Shown: positions 1 to 12,957 of the stretch, in pieces
How the letters are laid out: every line of letters begins with the position of its first letter
Numbering within the stretch: the stretch's first letter is position 1
Assembly (NCBI GenBank): GCA_019022495.1
Contig: JAFEKR010000005.1
Location: 1,612,001 to 1,676,000 of the forward strand
Reading direction: 5' to 3'
Source of the DNA: Epichloe hybrida
Lineage: Eukaryota > Ascomycota > Sordariomycetes > Hypocreales > Clavicipitaceae
Length of the DNA stretch: 64,000 nt
Notes under the pieces: generated by a model
Seen by the model: the letters and a program-made list of their open reading frames with translations, nothing else
Databases searched by the model: none
What the model was told of the DNA's origin: nothing
Made by a program: the position numbers and the translations under genes

Positions 1-1963
1 TTACTAGGGTTCTCTTAGATAATTATAAGTAGTTGTAATCTTCCCTATAATAGATAGTTCTTTTAATATATATTATCTATCTTAAACTTCTGCCTAATCC
101 TACGGATAAGAGTTAGGAGATCTTAGGGGTCTCCTTAGCCTAAAAGGTTCTCTAAGAAGTACTATAGAGGTTTTCCTTTTAGTATAAACTTAAAACCATA
201 GCCTAACTATTCTTATATAATTCCTAGTATCTTATACTTCCTTTAATAGGTTAAGAGCTTAATATTAAGAATGTTATACTCCTTAGCGCTATACTTAATG
301 CTCTTATTACTATAGAATTTATTAAGATTAAGTAATTACTTTAATAAGGGTTAGCCTATCTCCTAAGGGGGAATAAGGATAATTAAATCTTATAGAAGAG
401 GTGCTATAGTCCTAGATTATAGAGGGGGATTATGGTGCCTTATTATAGGAGGGGAAATAAAGGGGGTCTAGGGTTATAGTTAAAGGCTTGTAATAAGAGG
501 ATTGCCTTTACTATTATGCCTTTGCCTTATACTTAGTATGCTTAGGGATTAGTGTAATAGAATCTAGGAATAGAATAGGAGTAATTATGGTGGTTAAGGG
601 GATTAGGGATAATATAAAGTAATTAGTTACTTTAGTTAATCTCTAAAAGAAGGGATACTAATAGGAAGGAGGTCTTTATAGAAGTCCTTCTCTACTATTC
701 GCCTCTTAAAGGGGGAATACTTCCTAGTAACTTCCTATATTTCTTTTTCTTTCTAGTTATAGAATCTATTGTAGTTAATAATATCTTTAAGCAAGACTAC
801 TATCTTATAGTAACTCTATAGGTCTATGTAAACGCTACTAAAGAAGAGAAAGTCTTAAAGACTCTTTATAGCTTTAGGATCTACTACTTAGAATATCTCT
901 TAGTTCTATCCTCTAAAGTTATTACTAAAGATAGTAAATAGGGTTTACAAGTATAGGTTCTTATATTTATAAGTTACTTTCTTAATAAGAATCTAAGCTA
1001 TAAGTTCTTTAGGGGTAGTGTTTACTTTAAAATTAAATAATTCCTTATTCTTTAGTGCTTATTACATAATATATTAGTGTAAATTAGGGGATATATAGTT
1101 AAGGAGGTAAGATATAACTTATAGATTAGCTTCTCTTCTAGTATCCTTAGGGGGGAAGGTACGTTTATAATTAAAGGGAATGTCTTAGGCTCTAGATCCC
1201 TCTAGTTAATCTTAATGTTTTACTATAATATTAGTAGTAAATAAGGGGGTAAGGGAAATAGAGAATTAATAGAAGTCCAAAGGATTATAAGTAAAGCTAT
1301 TATCTTTATCCCTTAGTAGGTTTAATTAAATAATTAAGGATAGGTTAGGTTAGTTACTAACTAGGCCTTAATCGTTTAATAAACACGCTTCTAAGGGTTT
1401 GTTTACGTGATAGACGCGCTAATTAAATAAATAAAGATAGGTTAGGTTAGTTACTAACTAGGCCTTAATTAAGTTAATAAGCTTAGATTTAGTATAGAGC
1501 TAGTTATAGTTACTTAAGGTAAAAGGAGAGCTAGATTATACTTCTTCCTTAGCATATTTAGTATCTTAGAGTAGTACTTTCTCTTTCATAAGGCAAGTCC
1601 TTAATACTAATACCTCTTCTATAAACCTTACTAATCTATAGTATCTATAGAGATAACTACTAATCAGTATTAGTATCTATAGGATACTATTAACTTACGC
1701 GTAGGGTTTTTAAGGTAAACTAAAGTGCACGTAATTATTATATATTCTAGTCTATTAAAGCAAGTAAAAGAGGGATTAAATAGAAGCAAAGAGGGTGCGC
1801 TATTTATTACAGGAAAAGGGGCCTTAATTAGGGTTATTAGCGAAGAGGCCATATATACTAACCCTAATCGCGGCGCGGTCGGGCTGGACATGTGGGTCCG
1901 CGATGTAACGCGCCCACCCAATCAGAGGCGCGCACCCTTGTTGATATCATGCTTGTTCCAACA
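1..1963 (-). mobile_element. Ty1/copia retrotransposon G1a, 5' part, cut by the window edge
   Basis: Collinear without net length change with 42745-44707, the 5' part (antisense reading) of the complete G1 copy at 38332-44707; position 1 equals 42745 and the LTR starts agree exactly (1668 and 44412). Differences are mostly C/T and G/A transitions, as expected from RIP. It holds the gag end of the element plus the 5' LTR, and its remaining pol and 3' LTR must lie left of the window. Gag is full of stops and only recognisable by alignment to the other copy. The element sits in the 3' region of the C-family gypsy piece at 1964-2132; the base run gtatt just right of the LTR is the likely duplication. 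Confidence 0.85.
1668..1963 (-). repeat. 5' LTR of G1a (296 bp)
   Basis: Starts tattagtatc and ends ccaaca; the second base is A where sister LTRs have tgttggtatc (38332) or tgttagtatt (44412), a TG-to-TA RIP change. All three copies are exactly 296 bp. The inner 1860-1950 part is GC-richer and lightly mutated. Open frames of about 80 codons on both strands here are by-products of that composition. Confidence 0.9.
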
Positions 1964-2132
1964 GTATTATATCTAGTATATTAAATATAGTAATACTTAT
2001 AAGATAGTAAGTATATTATTTTCTTAGCCTTTTTAGTCCCTAATTACCTATATTTCTCTAGGTAATACTAACTATATAAGGGGATTTCCTAGATTTTCTT
2101 ACTATCCTTAATTAGGTAAAAACTTTAATAAA
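1964..2132 (-). mobile_element. C-family gypsy fragment C3, distal 3' region
   Basis: Reverse complement of roughly 49230-49405 in the inverted C segment. It lies between the G1a LTR and the B element; the last five bases, ataaa (2128-2132), are repeated at 8989-8993 right of B, where the same C-family sequence resumes. No coding capacity seen. Confidence 0.75.
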
Positions 2133-2367
2133 TGTTAGGAACTGGCCTTATGGCTACTACATATAAGCGTTCAGAATAAGAATATTATTCTTACAGAAGG
2201 AAAGGAGAACTCTACTAGTATTACATAGCATCTAGATATATATCCCCTTATGTGTAATCCGTGCGTAGTCTGCGTAAAACCCTAACCCCTTTACCTAGAG
2301 TGCGTATACTTTCCAGAGCCTTTCTAGAGCTAGACTTAACCTAAGCTTATAGCTTAAGTCTATAATA
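2133..2367 (-). repeat. 3' LTR of B (235 bp)
   Basis: Aligns base for base with 8754-8988; ends ataata where the other LTR has ataaca (CA to TA). It is the 3' LTR because the polypurine tract adjoins it. Confidence 0.88.
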
Positions 2368-2403
2368 TACCCCTATACTTATCCCCCCCTTTCTCCTCCT
2401 ATA
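2368..2403 (-). other. Polypurine tract of B
   Basis: The plus strand is nearly all pyrimidine here (tatccccccctttctcctcc at about 2380-2399), so the element strand has an A/G run directly upstream of its 3' LTR, where plus-strand DNA synthesis is primed in LTR retroelements. Confidence 0.7.
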
Positions 2404-4120
2404 AAAAAAAGTAAGCGTATATTAATACTAGACCCTTATTACGTAGCTACTATAGAAAAACCTAGTAAGGTAATATAGGTAGCCTAGCGGAGCTAGTGGG
2501 TTACTAGGCAAGGTTATATCTCTGCCATATAAAGTAAAAAAATTTTTAGTGTAGTAGGCGCCTTACCTTACTCTAGTCCTACCTCTAAAAACACTAGCTA
2601 CCTCTTTTAGAACCCCCCTATTACTAGCTATCTCCTTACCTCCTCCGCCCCCTTAACTTTACCCTAATCTTATATCCTATCTATTACTTACTAAACTTAA
2701 GCTTTACTTTAAGCAGCCCCTTTATTAGTAATTATCTAGCCCCTTATTACATAATATACTACCCCTATCTGCTCCTAGCCTTTATTTATAAATATAAATA
2801 ACCTACGCTCTAATTAGAGCTTAACTAATTTATCCTAAAATATAAATACCCTATCTCCTCTCCCTTAACTTTATATCCTTTTACCTCCCTATTATTATAA
2901 TTTCTTCTTTTTATACCCTTTCTAACCTTATTTATTAATTATCTTACTACCTCTAAGCTTCTTTCTTATATCTAGTTTACTTTTTATTATAAGTAGTATT
3001 ATCTCCCTCTTTAACTAACTTACTACTAGTATACCCCCTCCCCCTTCTCTACCCCCTCCTACCCTATCTAAGTATACTTACCTTAGTAAGTATATTTTAG
3101 AAGGAGACTCTAATAATAAGGACCTCTCTAATAGTAAGAAGTATAATTTTCTATATAGTCCTTATATAAATAATCTCTAAAATAAGGGCACCCTTAACTA
3201 TACTCTAGGGCTAAACTAGGCCTATTACTATTATTAAGCTAGCTATTATATATACCTCTAGGAGAAGCACCTATATAGTATAAACCTAAAACTCCGCTAT
3301 ATCTTTAAATATCTTAAGAATCTTATATATATAAGAAAAGCTATTAAGACTCTAGCTATACTATAGACTAGTAATAATAAGGGGTAGCATACTACTCTTA
3401 TAAAAACTTTTATTTACTACTATAAATATTTTAATAGTATACTTACTACTACTTATATTAATCTAGCTAAGGCCTAGCCCCTAGCCTCCTCCCCTATAGG
3501 TATAGCCTATACCTAGGGTGCCTTTAAGGCATAGTAACTTATACTTACCTAGATAACGCCTACCCACTAAGGATATAATAACCTAGCTACTAAATTCTTT
3601 TATAGTATAAGAACTATAAATAATAACTTAGCCTAGTCTATCTCCACCTAGGAGGCAGGTAATACCTAAGTTTAATAAATAGCTAAAACCATTACAAAGC
3701 TAGCCTACACTATTACTAAGGCCCGCTACTAACGTAATAATAATAATAACACCCCCCCCCCTTCCTAAATTATTTTATATTATAGTAAAATTTCAGCGCT
3801 AGGTTATACACAAATCAGATAGAAATTAGGTGTCTTTTAGCTATCTTTAGTTAAATTAAAATACACTCTTTTAAGGCCATTATTTATCTATATATTCCCC
3901 TATTATGATTTAAAATAGTTAAGTACTTCTATATGTGCTATACTTTCTAATAGCTCCTAAGTTAGCTATATATAACCTCTCTATTTAACTAAGACATTCT
4001 AGTTTAAACCCTTACCTAGTGTATTCTTAGCTATAAGGATTTCCTCTACCTAATACTCCGCGAGATTATTATTAGTATTTATTATAACTAGCTCTAGTGG
4101 TGGACGTTTATTAGCTAGTC
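2404..4120. other. B 3' region between pol and the polypurine tract; possible plus-strand reading frame
   Basis: About 1.7 kb lies between the recognisable integrase tail and the 3' LTR, long for a Ty3 element. The plus strand is pyrimidine-rich, so stops are sparser there. In frame 1 (codons starting at 3001) the stretch 3001-3768 reads as about 255 codons with only TAA/TAG stops, each explainable as a former CAA/CAG or TGG, and ends in an Asn run and a Pro run. Other plus-strand frames also look tolerably open, so this is weak support for an opposite-strand gene. I recognise no domain. Confidence 0.3.
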
Positions 4121-4129
4121 TTTAGCTTA

Positions 4130-7100
4130 GCAGTGGATTGTCTGCCGCACGCTAAATTAAGTTAATATAAAAGATAGGATACAGTCCCCTTAGGATATCT
4201 AACCTAACTATTAAGGGCATAGGCACCTTAAGCACCTTATATTTAGCTATAACCTAATCTAACTTCTTGTAGGGATAGATTATTTTGATGTTATAAAGGC
4301 TAAGCTATATGTAGTCCCTAACCTAGAATTACTTTACTAGCCTATAACTACTATTTATATTCTCTTACTATTATTACTAGATAAAGGCTATTATAGCCTA
4401 TGTTAAATCTATACTATCTTTTAAATATTATAGAAAGGCTTAAGCCCTCCCCTTTGCTAATATAGTAAATTACCCTATAGGTAATAGATCCTGAATTATA
4501 GCTATATTAAACCCGTGAAGTGCTATGTTTACGCTTATCCTAGTTACTAATAAATCCCTATTATTTAATGCTAGCTAGTAAGCTAGTAAGTAATCTAGCT
4601 ATTTAAATTAGAAGAAAGATAGTATTATGCGTAGTATAGCCTATACTTCCTAGTTTGCCCTTTCTATACTACTATTTATCTATAGGTAATACATAGTAGA
4701 AAGTAGCTGTTACGCGCTAACCCTATCATAGAGTTTTGTCTAAAAATTACTTAGCTAGTCTAACCTATAATCTATGATAATTTGTGTAGGGAATCCATGG
4801 AAACGCTACTAGTAGTATTTAAATTATTTCGCGTATACCCTAGCCTCTATTAATAATATTACTTCTAACTAGATGTACTTTAAGAGCTAATTAGTAATAA
4901 CTATAAGGAACCATGGCTAATCCTATGTTTCTGCCGGAAGGTTAGTTATAAAGTTAATAGATATTTATGACTAGTACCTATTAGGGGGCGGAATAGGTTT
5001 TAGCAAGCCTTATTATAGTTACTAGCTTTTCTACCCTCTATAGTAATAATAGTTTTATATAAACTAGGCCACGTCCTGTGATATACTATCCTAGTGGAAG
5101 TCTCTTTAAAGCGCTTTAAAGGTTGTATTTTAACCTAGGTAACCTAATAAGGGTGAGTTATAAACGCGCTATATTAATATTATAGTTAATAGCTCCTACT
5201 TAGGGACCTATATCTATCCTTAGAATTAGAGTAACCCCTTTATGCTAATCTAATAATCTATGATCTGTTCTCTAGTGTTAGTAGCGTCTAGGAACTTCCT
5301 AGCCCCTGCCACTATAGCGTCTATCTATAACTTATATGCCTTATCCTAGGCTAAAGACTAATCCTAAAGAGACTAAAGGTGTTTATCTATAAACATTAAC
5401 CTACTAGCAGGCAGGACCCTTAACTCTATTAGGCTACTATTAGACACACTCCCCTTTGCTACTATAATAGGTTTAAGGTAAACATATAGTTACCTCCCCT
5501 TAAGGGAAAACTTTATAGGACTAGTTACTAACTAAATAATTAGTGCCTTTACCCTTTCTATTCCTAGCCTCTCTAGATAACACTATAATAGCACGTCTAG
5601 TTATTTTGCTTAAGTGCCTAGTCTATAATATAAATAGAAATTAAAGAGTGCTAGAGTCTCTGCCTACTAAGCTTAACATTTAGATATCTCCCTTAGCGCT
5701 ATAAAGTACTTAAGGTTCTTATAGTCTATTAGAATTATAAATAGTTTGCTTATACCCTATAGCTTTACTAACCATGCCTTAAGATAGGAGATAATTACTA
5801 GTAACTCCTTATTATAAATCATGTAATTTCGCTAAGCAGGTTATAATTAAGCTAAATAGTAGGCCACTAGATGTAAAATACCATTATTACTAAACTAGGA
5901 GAGACACCCCCCTAGGGCTATTCTAGAGTAGTCTGCCTCCACTAACGTGTCCCTTTCAGGATCCCACTAAGCCAGGATTAGGTATAATATAAAAGCTAAC
6001 TTTAATGCCTTAAAGGCCTTATTGCATACCTCCGTCTAGTGAAATAGGACCCCCTTCTTTGTTAAGTTAATTAGAGAACCTATAATATTTAAGAAATCTA
6101 GTATAAAGTTATAATAAAAGTTAGTAAACCCTAGAAAACCACAAACCCCCTAAACCCTAGTTAGTGCCTCCTAATCCTAAATTACTATAATCTTTTCTTT
6201 ATCTAGATAGATAGCTTTCCTTGCCTAAATAATAAACCCTAAGTACTTAACCTCTTTAGTAGTAAAGATATATTTCTTAATATCTAGGTTTAGGCTAGCC
6301 TATTATAATCTGGCTAGCATACCATGGACCTTCTATATATAGTCCCTCCTTAAACCACCTAAGTAAATAAGCATATTATTAAGATATATAGTAATATAAT
6401 CACTAAGTATCCCACTTAGCGCGCTATTAATATATTATTAGAAAGTTACTAGCGCGCCCGCTAACCTAAAGGGACACATAAGCCATTCAAATAAGCTAAA
6501 CCTAGTCCAAAATACAGTCTAGTGTTCCTTACCTTTAGTAATACGTATATAATAAAACGCTAATTATATATCTAGCTTTATAAATCACTTTACCTCTAAT
6601 AGTAACCATAGCGTTTCCTTTACTAATAGTAGAGGGTAATAGTCTTATTCTATAATCTTATTAAGTATGTAATAGTCCACGTAAAACCTCTAGCTACCCC
6701 TAGGCTTCTTTATAAGTAGCACTAGGGCTACTACTAATAAGAAGCTCGCTTAGATTCACCCCTTATCTATCAAGTCTATTACTTACTTCTAGATCTTAAG
6801 CAGATATTCTTAGGGCATATTATACAAAGGTGCCTATAGTAGGTTAGGCTTGCTGCCATTTACATTACGCTTTAGTTAAATATAGTAGTCTAACTTCCCT
6901 TAATATAAGGGTAGGGCGCTTACCTTGCTTTCTAGAAATAAGTCTTAAAAATCCTATAATACCTCTAGTAAGGAAGTAAGAAGCTCCCCCTCTATAGGTT
7001 CTAGGGTTATATTAATCTATAAGATTAATATAATCTCCTGTAAGCTTATAGCATATAGCTAAATATTCTCCTTCTGCCTACATATATATTATACTAAACC

Positions 7101-8650
7101 CGTAAAGGTTAAGCTAAGAATTAAAACTATAGGATAGTTAACTCTCCTATCTACCATAGCCTATATATATAACCCATTTACAGAGCTAACATAAACATGC
7201 TACCACACTATATCTAGCTTAATTTTATTCTATTCTATCTATAGTATCCCTAGGATTAGTTACCTTATTAATCCTAGGATCATATATACTATAATTAGCA
7301 TCTCCTATCCGTCTAAATCTAGTTAAAACTAAACTATATATAATATATATAATCATTTCTCCTAACTCTCCTTTCCCCCTTATTTTACACTAATAGTAGT
7401 ATAAACTAATCTCTTAGTTAGAAGAGGGAGGTATTTTAATTAAAGCTTTTAAACTAGGTATTTACTTATAGTAGCATAGTAGTTATAACCTATATTAACC
7501 TAAGTATTCGTAAAGGTAGTCTTATTAATTAATATAGGAACTAAGAAAGGGCTTAAATTTATATTACTCTAGATCTCCTTATAGTCCCTACTAGTAATAA
7601 CTATATACTATAAAGCCCTTATATACCTCTTCCCTATATCCCTTATTAAATAACTTAATAATAAGGTTACTCTTTTTCTAACTAGTCTATAAATTTATTA
7701 TCTAAGTTAATAGTAGGTATCTCTTTAGTGTTATAAGCATTCATAAAAGACTTTATCTAAGGATAGACAGCAGGATATAGTAAGTATGCTATAGTAAAAT
7801 ACTTAGAGAAGCCGTATTATAAGCATTAACCCTTATTATAGCGCGTATTAAGCATATCCTAGGTAACTTACTTAGCCTATTTACCACCCCTCTTATTACC
7901 TAACTTATAGTAACCTATAGACTTTCCAGAATTTTATTAGGTCCCTAATATACTTATAGAGTAGACATCTATTATTAGTGTGTCCTTATCCTATGCCTTA
8001 GCCTTATTATACCTAGGTGCTGTATTACCCTATTTCTATATATAGTGTTTTTCCTCTAGTTAGTAGGACTTAATATCTAGCGTAATACTTTAATAGTAAG
8101 CTATTACTACCACGTAGTTAGCCTAGGGAATATCTTACCTAATACTATAGTCCCTTATTTACTTATTAAGCGCTATATATAACTTAAATAACTTTACTAA
8201 GTCTACTTACCTAAGCCCCCTAGCTAAAGCTAACTTCTATTTAAAGTAAATATAGAAGTTACTAAACCTTTTATTCTATTATTATATTAACTAGTCAAGT
8301 TCTATAATAGCTATTTCCTATTAGTAAGGGTTATTAAATATCTCCCCTAGGTAATTAAGAAGCTAAGATAAATAAAAGTTCTTAAGGTAACCCTTCTTAA
8401 AGAAGGATGTAACTTATGCTTAGACCTTAGCTAATAGGTTTTAGTAAATAAAACACTACTAATCCTAATTACCACTAATAAACTCCCTATTTACTAGTAG
8501 TTTATAAGTTATAAGGCCTTTCTAGGCTACAAATAGAACCCTATTACTATTAAAGGGGGAACCTATTAGTAAGGGTTTTCACTTAATCTAGGTTAGTGTA
8601 AGTACTACATTCTACACATAAGCTAAGTACTAGATCTGCTTTACCTACTA
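4130..8650 (-). pseudogene. B gag-pol polyprotein (Ty3/gypsy), destroyed by RIP
   Basis: Read right to left. A gag zinc knuckle lies at about 7760-7830: CLxYGFSKYFTIAY, which fits CX2CX4HX4C if three RIP changes (C to Y, H to Y, C to Y) are allowed. Reverse transcriptase has the palm stretch WLMCPFRLAGALVTF near 6470 and the catalytic motif as IYLNNMLIY (6372-6386), where YLDD is expected. The integrase core (about 4560-5080) shows ISINFITNLP (first Asp now Asn), IIIDYRLD and SSIERANQEV, the usual three acidic positions. A GPY/F-like tail with RLDILRGLYPIFYINLI follows near 4190. Stops are almost all TAA/TAG, so no functional product is expected. Start and stop codons cannot be fixed. Confidence 0.85.
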
Positions 8651-8753
8651 TTCTACCTATTATTATAAGCGTGTTAACTTATTATTACCTATTATATCTA
8701 GTAGTAATAGCGTATTTATAGGCTAGGTTATTTCTATAGTAAAGAATAATATA

Positions 8754-8988
8754 TATTAGGAACTAGCCTTATAGCTACTATATATAAGCGTTTAGAATAA
8801 GAATATTATTCTTATAGAAGAAAAGGAGAACTCTACTAGTGTTACATAGCATCCGGATATATATCCCCTTATGTGCGGTCCGTGCGTGATTTACGTAAAA
8901 CCCTAACCCCTTCACCTAGAGTGCGCATACTTTCCGGAGCCTTTCCGGAGCCAGACTTGACCCGAGCTCATAGCTCGAGTCCATAACA
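8754..8988 (-). repeat. 5' LTR of B (235 bp)
   Basis: Starts tattagg and ends ccataaca, followed by the duplication ataaa. It is less mutated than the 3' LTR in its last 120 bases (8870-8988), which keep several CG and CA dinucleotides. Confidence 0.9.
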
Positions 8989-10341
8989 ATAAATACCCTA
9001 AGTAATTAAGTTTCTAATAACCCTAATAATTATATATTTTTAGAAGTAACTTACTACTATTTTAGTACTTATTATCTAAACCTTATTTTAAGGTTTAATT
9101 ATACTAATATAGCTTATTATATTTTCTTTAGTTTAACTAAGGCTACTAAGGTTTATTAGGTATATCTTACTATTTATTCTCTAAGTCTTTACTTACTTTC
9201 TTAGTAAGCTACTTTACCTATATATAATTAGTATATTATTTTATATTAGTAACTTTTAGTTCCTATATTTCCTACTCCTATCCTAGGAATTATATATATT
9301 ACTTCTCTTTTACTACCTATTTACTAACTTTTCCTAGCTAAACTATACTATATATTATAACTCCTAGAAGGCAAAAATAACTTTATAGCTATAATATTAT
9401 AATCTAGGATTTATACCTTAGGGGGTAGTAAAGCACTAGTTTTTCTAGGTAATAAAAGTAATAGTTTAGGAAAATAAGAGTAAAAATACTAAGTACTTTC
9501 TTTATAATAGTATTATTTTAATATATAAGGGGGTAACTATAGAAAGGTTTCCCTTAAAACTCCCTTTCTTATAAGTATCTTTTCTTTTATTATTTAGTAA
9601 ATAGTCTAATAAGGGTTTTAAATAAAGTATAATAGTAGCTAATAAAGTAAGGCCTTTTTTATAATTACCTTATCCCTTATTACCTATAACTTACTTATAT
9701 CTTACTATACTTCTTACTTATTTTACTTAAATAAAAAGCCTAAATTATATATTAAGTACCTTCTATATCTTTTACTATTACTTACTAGTTATATTTACTT
9801 AGCTAGCCTTTCTATTTTACTAGGTATTTATTACCTTTATATATCTTCCTATAATCTCTAATTTCTTTAACTTTAAACTTATTATTATTATCTTTAAGGT
9901 TAGGTATTAGTATATTCTCTTCTAAGGTATTTTCCTAGTAATTCTATAGCTCTAATAAGCTAATATTAAATATATTATATAGTTAACTATACTTATTAGG
10001 TAGCACTAGTTAATATGCTTATTTACTTATAGTATTAAGTATTTAAAATAGCCTAATAAATCTTAGGTTTAGCTTTTATTTTATATTCTTAAGCTTAATA
10101 TTCTTTACTAATAGTAATACTAAGTTTTCTCTTTATAAGGTTATTAGCTAATATCTCTAGTTATAGTACTTTACTTATGCTTTAGTAGCCCTTACCTAGT
10201 TATATACTAGTTTCTCCCTAATCTTATATAGCTTTTAAATATATATATAAGCTTCTAGGACCTTCTTTTTCTTACTCTTACCCTTAAAAGCTAAGTAAAA
10301 CTTAGGTAAATAGCTTATAAAAGTATAGTTAAGGGAGTAGC
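8989..10341 (-). mobile_element. C-family gypsy fragment C3: integrase C-terminus, chromodomain and 3' region
   Basis: Reverse complement of about 47890-49230 in the inverted C segment. Reading leftward it has the second half of integrase from the sequence around ggctactccc, then a chromodomain-like end (about 9660-9790; plus-strand equivalents at 48370-48470), then a noncoding 3' region that continues across B into 1964-2132. The right end stops abruptly at F, so the first half of integrase and everything upstream is missing from this copy within the window. Heavily RIP-mutated. Confidence 0.8.
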
Positions 10342-10595
10342 TGTTAGGAGCACGGAGGCTAGGGAGCCACGGACAGGACAGTTATATAATAGAGCCCTTA
10401 GATAAGCCTTAGGTTACACGGATAACTAAGTAGCTACTAGATAGCTATGTGCATAAAGTAAGGTATTTAGATAAGGACTACTTATAAGGAATATAGGAGG
10501 TTAGAGTTTAAGACCTTTATATACTTACCCTTAAGTAGTAGCTCTCTAGCTATAACTAAGAACCTTAGCCTTTACTTTATTTATATCTCTCTTAC
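10342..10595. mobile_element. LTR fragment F, otherwise unknown retroelement
   Basis: Begins tgttaggagcacggaggcta exactly where C-family integrase homology ends and runs to the G2 LTR start, which interrupted it. The TGTTAGG start suggests an LTR end. No second copy and no internal region occur in the window, so family and orientation are unknown. The first 60 bases are GC-richer than their surroundings. Confidence 0.5.
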
Positions 10596-10886
10596 TGTTG
10601 GTATCACAGGGTATTGAATTCAATGCAATAAGGTTGTAAGCCCGAAGAATAGTATTATCATTGATTATCTATTCTAGGCTACGTTATGTGTGTTATGTAA
10701 AAAGAGAAGTCAAAAGCTAGAATCCGTAATAATAGAAGAGAAAAGGGGCCACGCGTTTATAGCCCTATATTTCCTAGCTAATTAACAGGCTAGGTTACAG
10801 GTTACGTGTAGGGCCTGCGCGTAGCCTAAGCTTTTGCTAGGTAATTATAGCTATGACACGCGATTAATATCACCTTTATTCTAACA
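10596..10886 (-). repeat. 3' LTR of G2 (291 bp)
   Basis: Starts tgttggtatcacagggtatt and ends ttctaaca. The first 25 bases and many inner blocks match the G3 LTR, showing a close subfamily. The five bases before it are cttac; the matching right-hand copy is not in the window. Confidence 0.85.
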
Positions 10887-12152
10887 CTAGAACCTCTCTC
10901 TTTTAATATGATTATTAACGCGCGATATTAATCATAGAAATAAAAAGAAAGGCAAATTAATAATTTAATTAATAAGGGATATAAGGAAAAGAAAATTATA
11001 GCCTATCTTAGTATATAATAGCTAATAAAAGGGAAATAATAATCTTACTTAGCCTATAAGCTTATATAAGAATAAGTAAATCCCTTCTAAATCCCTTCTA
11101 AATCCCTTCTTTTCCTTAAAATAATATATATCCTATACTATAGTGTATATATAATATCTTCCCCCTTCTAATATAATACCTTTCTTCTCCTATATATTAC
11201 TACTAATTTCTATAGTTTACTAGGAAAGCCTAGTAAGCTAGTATAGCTATAGCTACTAGGGATATTAACTATAGGGGCATAAATCCCTTATATATTACTA
11301 TCTTATCCCTATAGCTACCCTCCTAGAGGATTACCTTTTCTCTTACTATATATATATTATATATAAGTAACCTATCCCTCTATCTAGATAGTTATCTAGT
11401 TAGTTAAGATAAAGCTTTTAAGGGCTTTATTAAGTAATGCCTTTATAAAGGTATTAGCTAGGTTATTCTCCTTATTAATCTATTAGATCTTATAAAGTTC
11501 TTAGCGTTTATATAATTATTAAAGAGCTATAATATTAATTATTAAGCGTTTCTTTTTTATTATACTAAGCTTAATAAGGTACTTATATAAGGAGTATAAA
11601 TCTATATATATAATAACTAGGATCTTTAGGAGCTTTAGTTATTTAGTAACTAGGTTTAGGGTTATTATAATTATATAAGCTATATTAACGCTAGCTAATA
11701 TACTATAAACCTCTAAGGTAAGCATGCTTTATATAACTCTTTTACTCTTTATTAAGCTAAAGTGTATAATATTACCTTTAATAGTAAATTTACTATTAGT
11801 ATAGTCCTTATTAGCTAGGATAAGTATATATCCTAGTTAGGAGAATAGGTTTTAGTTATTAGTAAATAATCTATTTATAAAGGTAAAGAGCTTTGCTTTC
11901 TTAAGGTTAATTAGGATAAATATTAGGCCTCTTTCTAGGTAATTTATTTACTACTTTAGGTAGTAATTAAGGGCTTTTATATCCTCTAGGGTTAGCTCTT
12001 AGTGCTATATAGTAAATTAGTAATAGATAGATTAAAGTAAGCCTCTAGTTAGCATATTAAGGTAATATAAGCGCCTTAGGCCCTTTGCTTAACGTATTTA
12101 CGCTTTAAATTAATTATTAGAACTAATTCTAACTTATTACTCTATTTCTTTT
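10596..12152 (-). mobile_element. Ty1/copia retrotransposon G2, 3' LTR and 3' end of pol
   Basis: Left part of an antisense copia element related to G3. The 3' LTR is 10596-10886; the interior 10887-12152 parallels 12462-13730 of G3 and holds the RNase H end of pol (about 11400-11600, antisense). It is broken at 12152 by G3, with ctttt (12148-12152) repeated after G3 at 18959-18963. Further G2 pieces are 18964-18976, 20887-22202 and 37848-38004. The right half (integrase, gag, 5' LTR) is absent. Confidence 0.85.
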
Positions 12153-12461
12153 TGTTGGATTCACAGGGTATTGAATTCAATGTGTAATACAGTCGTGAGC
12201 CCGAAGAATAGTATCGTCATCGATTATCTATTCTAGGCTGCGTTGTCTGTTGTTATAATTGATTAAGTTGTTAGAAAAGAGAGGTAAAAAGCTAGAAGTT
12301 ACAATACATGAAGGGAAAAGGGGTTACGCGTTTGTGTCCCCACATTTCCTAGCTAATTAACGTGCCAGGTTATGGGTCACGTGTAGGGTCCGCGCGTGGC
12401 CCGAACTTCTGCTGGGTAATTGCGGCTGCGATGCGCGATTGATATCACCTTTGTTCTAACA
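12153..12461 (-). repeat. 3' LTR of G3 (309 bp)
   Basis: Starts tgttggattcacagggtatt and ends tctaaca. It aligns over its whole length with 18650-18958; most differences are C/T or G/A. Confidence 0.93.
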
Positions 12462-12957
12462 CTAGAACTTCTCTCTTTTAACATGATTATTAACACACGA
12501 TATCAATCGCAGAAATGAAAAGGAAAGACAGATTAAGAATATAATTAATAGGGGATATAAGGAAAAGAACTTATAGCCTATCTAGGCGTATAGTTGCTAA
12601 CAAAAGGGAAATAACAATCTTGCTTAGCCTGTGAGCCTATGTAAGGATAAGTGGGTCCTTCCGAATCCCTTCTTTTCCTTAAAATAACATATATACTACA
12701 CCTTAGCACGTATACAACGTCTTCCTCCTCCTTAGCAATACCTTTATCCTCCTATACACTGCTGTTAATTTCTATAGTCCACTAGGAGGGCCTAGTGGGC
12801 TAGCGTGGTCATGGCCGCTAGGGATGTTAACTACAGGGGCATAGATCCCCTCGTATTGCTATCTTATCCCTGTGGCTACCCTCCTAGAGGATTATCTTTT
12901 CCTCTTATCACACGTGTGTTACGCGCAGGTAACCTATCCCTCCATCTAGATAGTTAT

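Larger units (their letters stand above)
2133..8988 (-). mobile_element. Ty3/gypsy retrotransposon B, complete, RIP-degraded
   Basis: Two 235-bp LTRs (2133-2367 and 8754-8988) start tgttagg/tattagg and end ataata/ataaca, flanked by a perfect 5-bp duplication ataaa (2128-2132, 8989-8993). A polypurine tract on the minus strand lies beside the left LTR, so the element reads right to left. Antisense order is gag zinc knuckle, reverse transcriptase, integrase core, GPY/F-like integrase tail; RT before IN is the Ty3/gypsy order. It is inserted in C-family copy C3. All reading frames carry many stops. Confidence 0.92.

Noticed and set aside
1670..1976. Open frames of 60-83 codons on both strands in the G1 LTRs (also near 38304-38625 and 44414-44705)
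   Set aside because: They lie wholly in LTRs, overlap on opposite strands and accumulate stops among copies.
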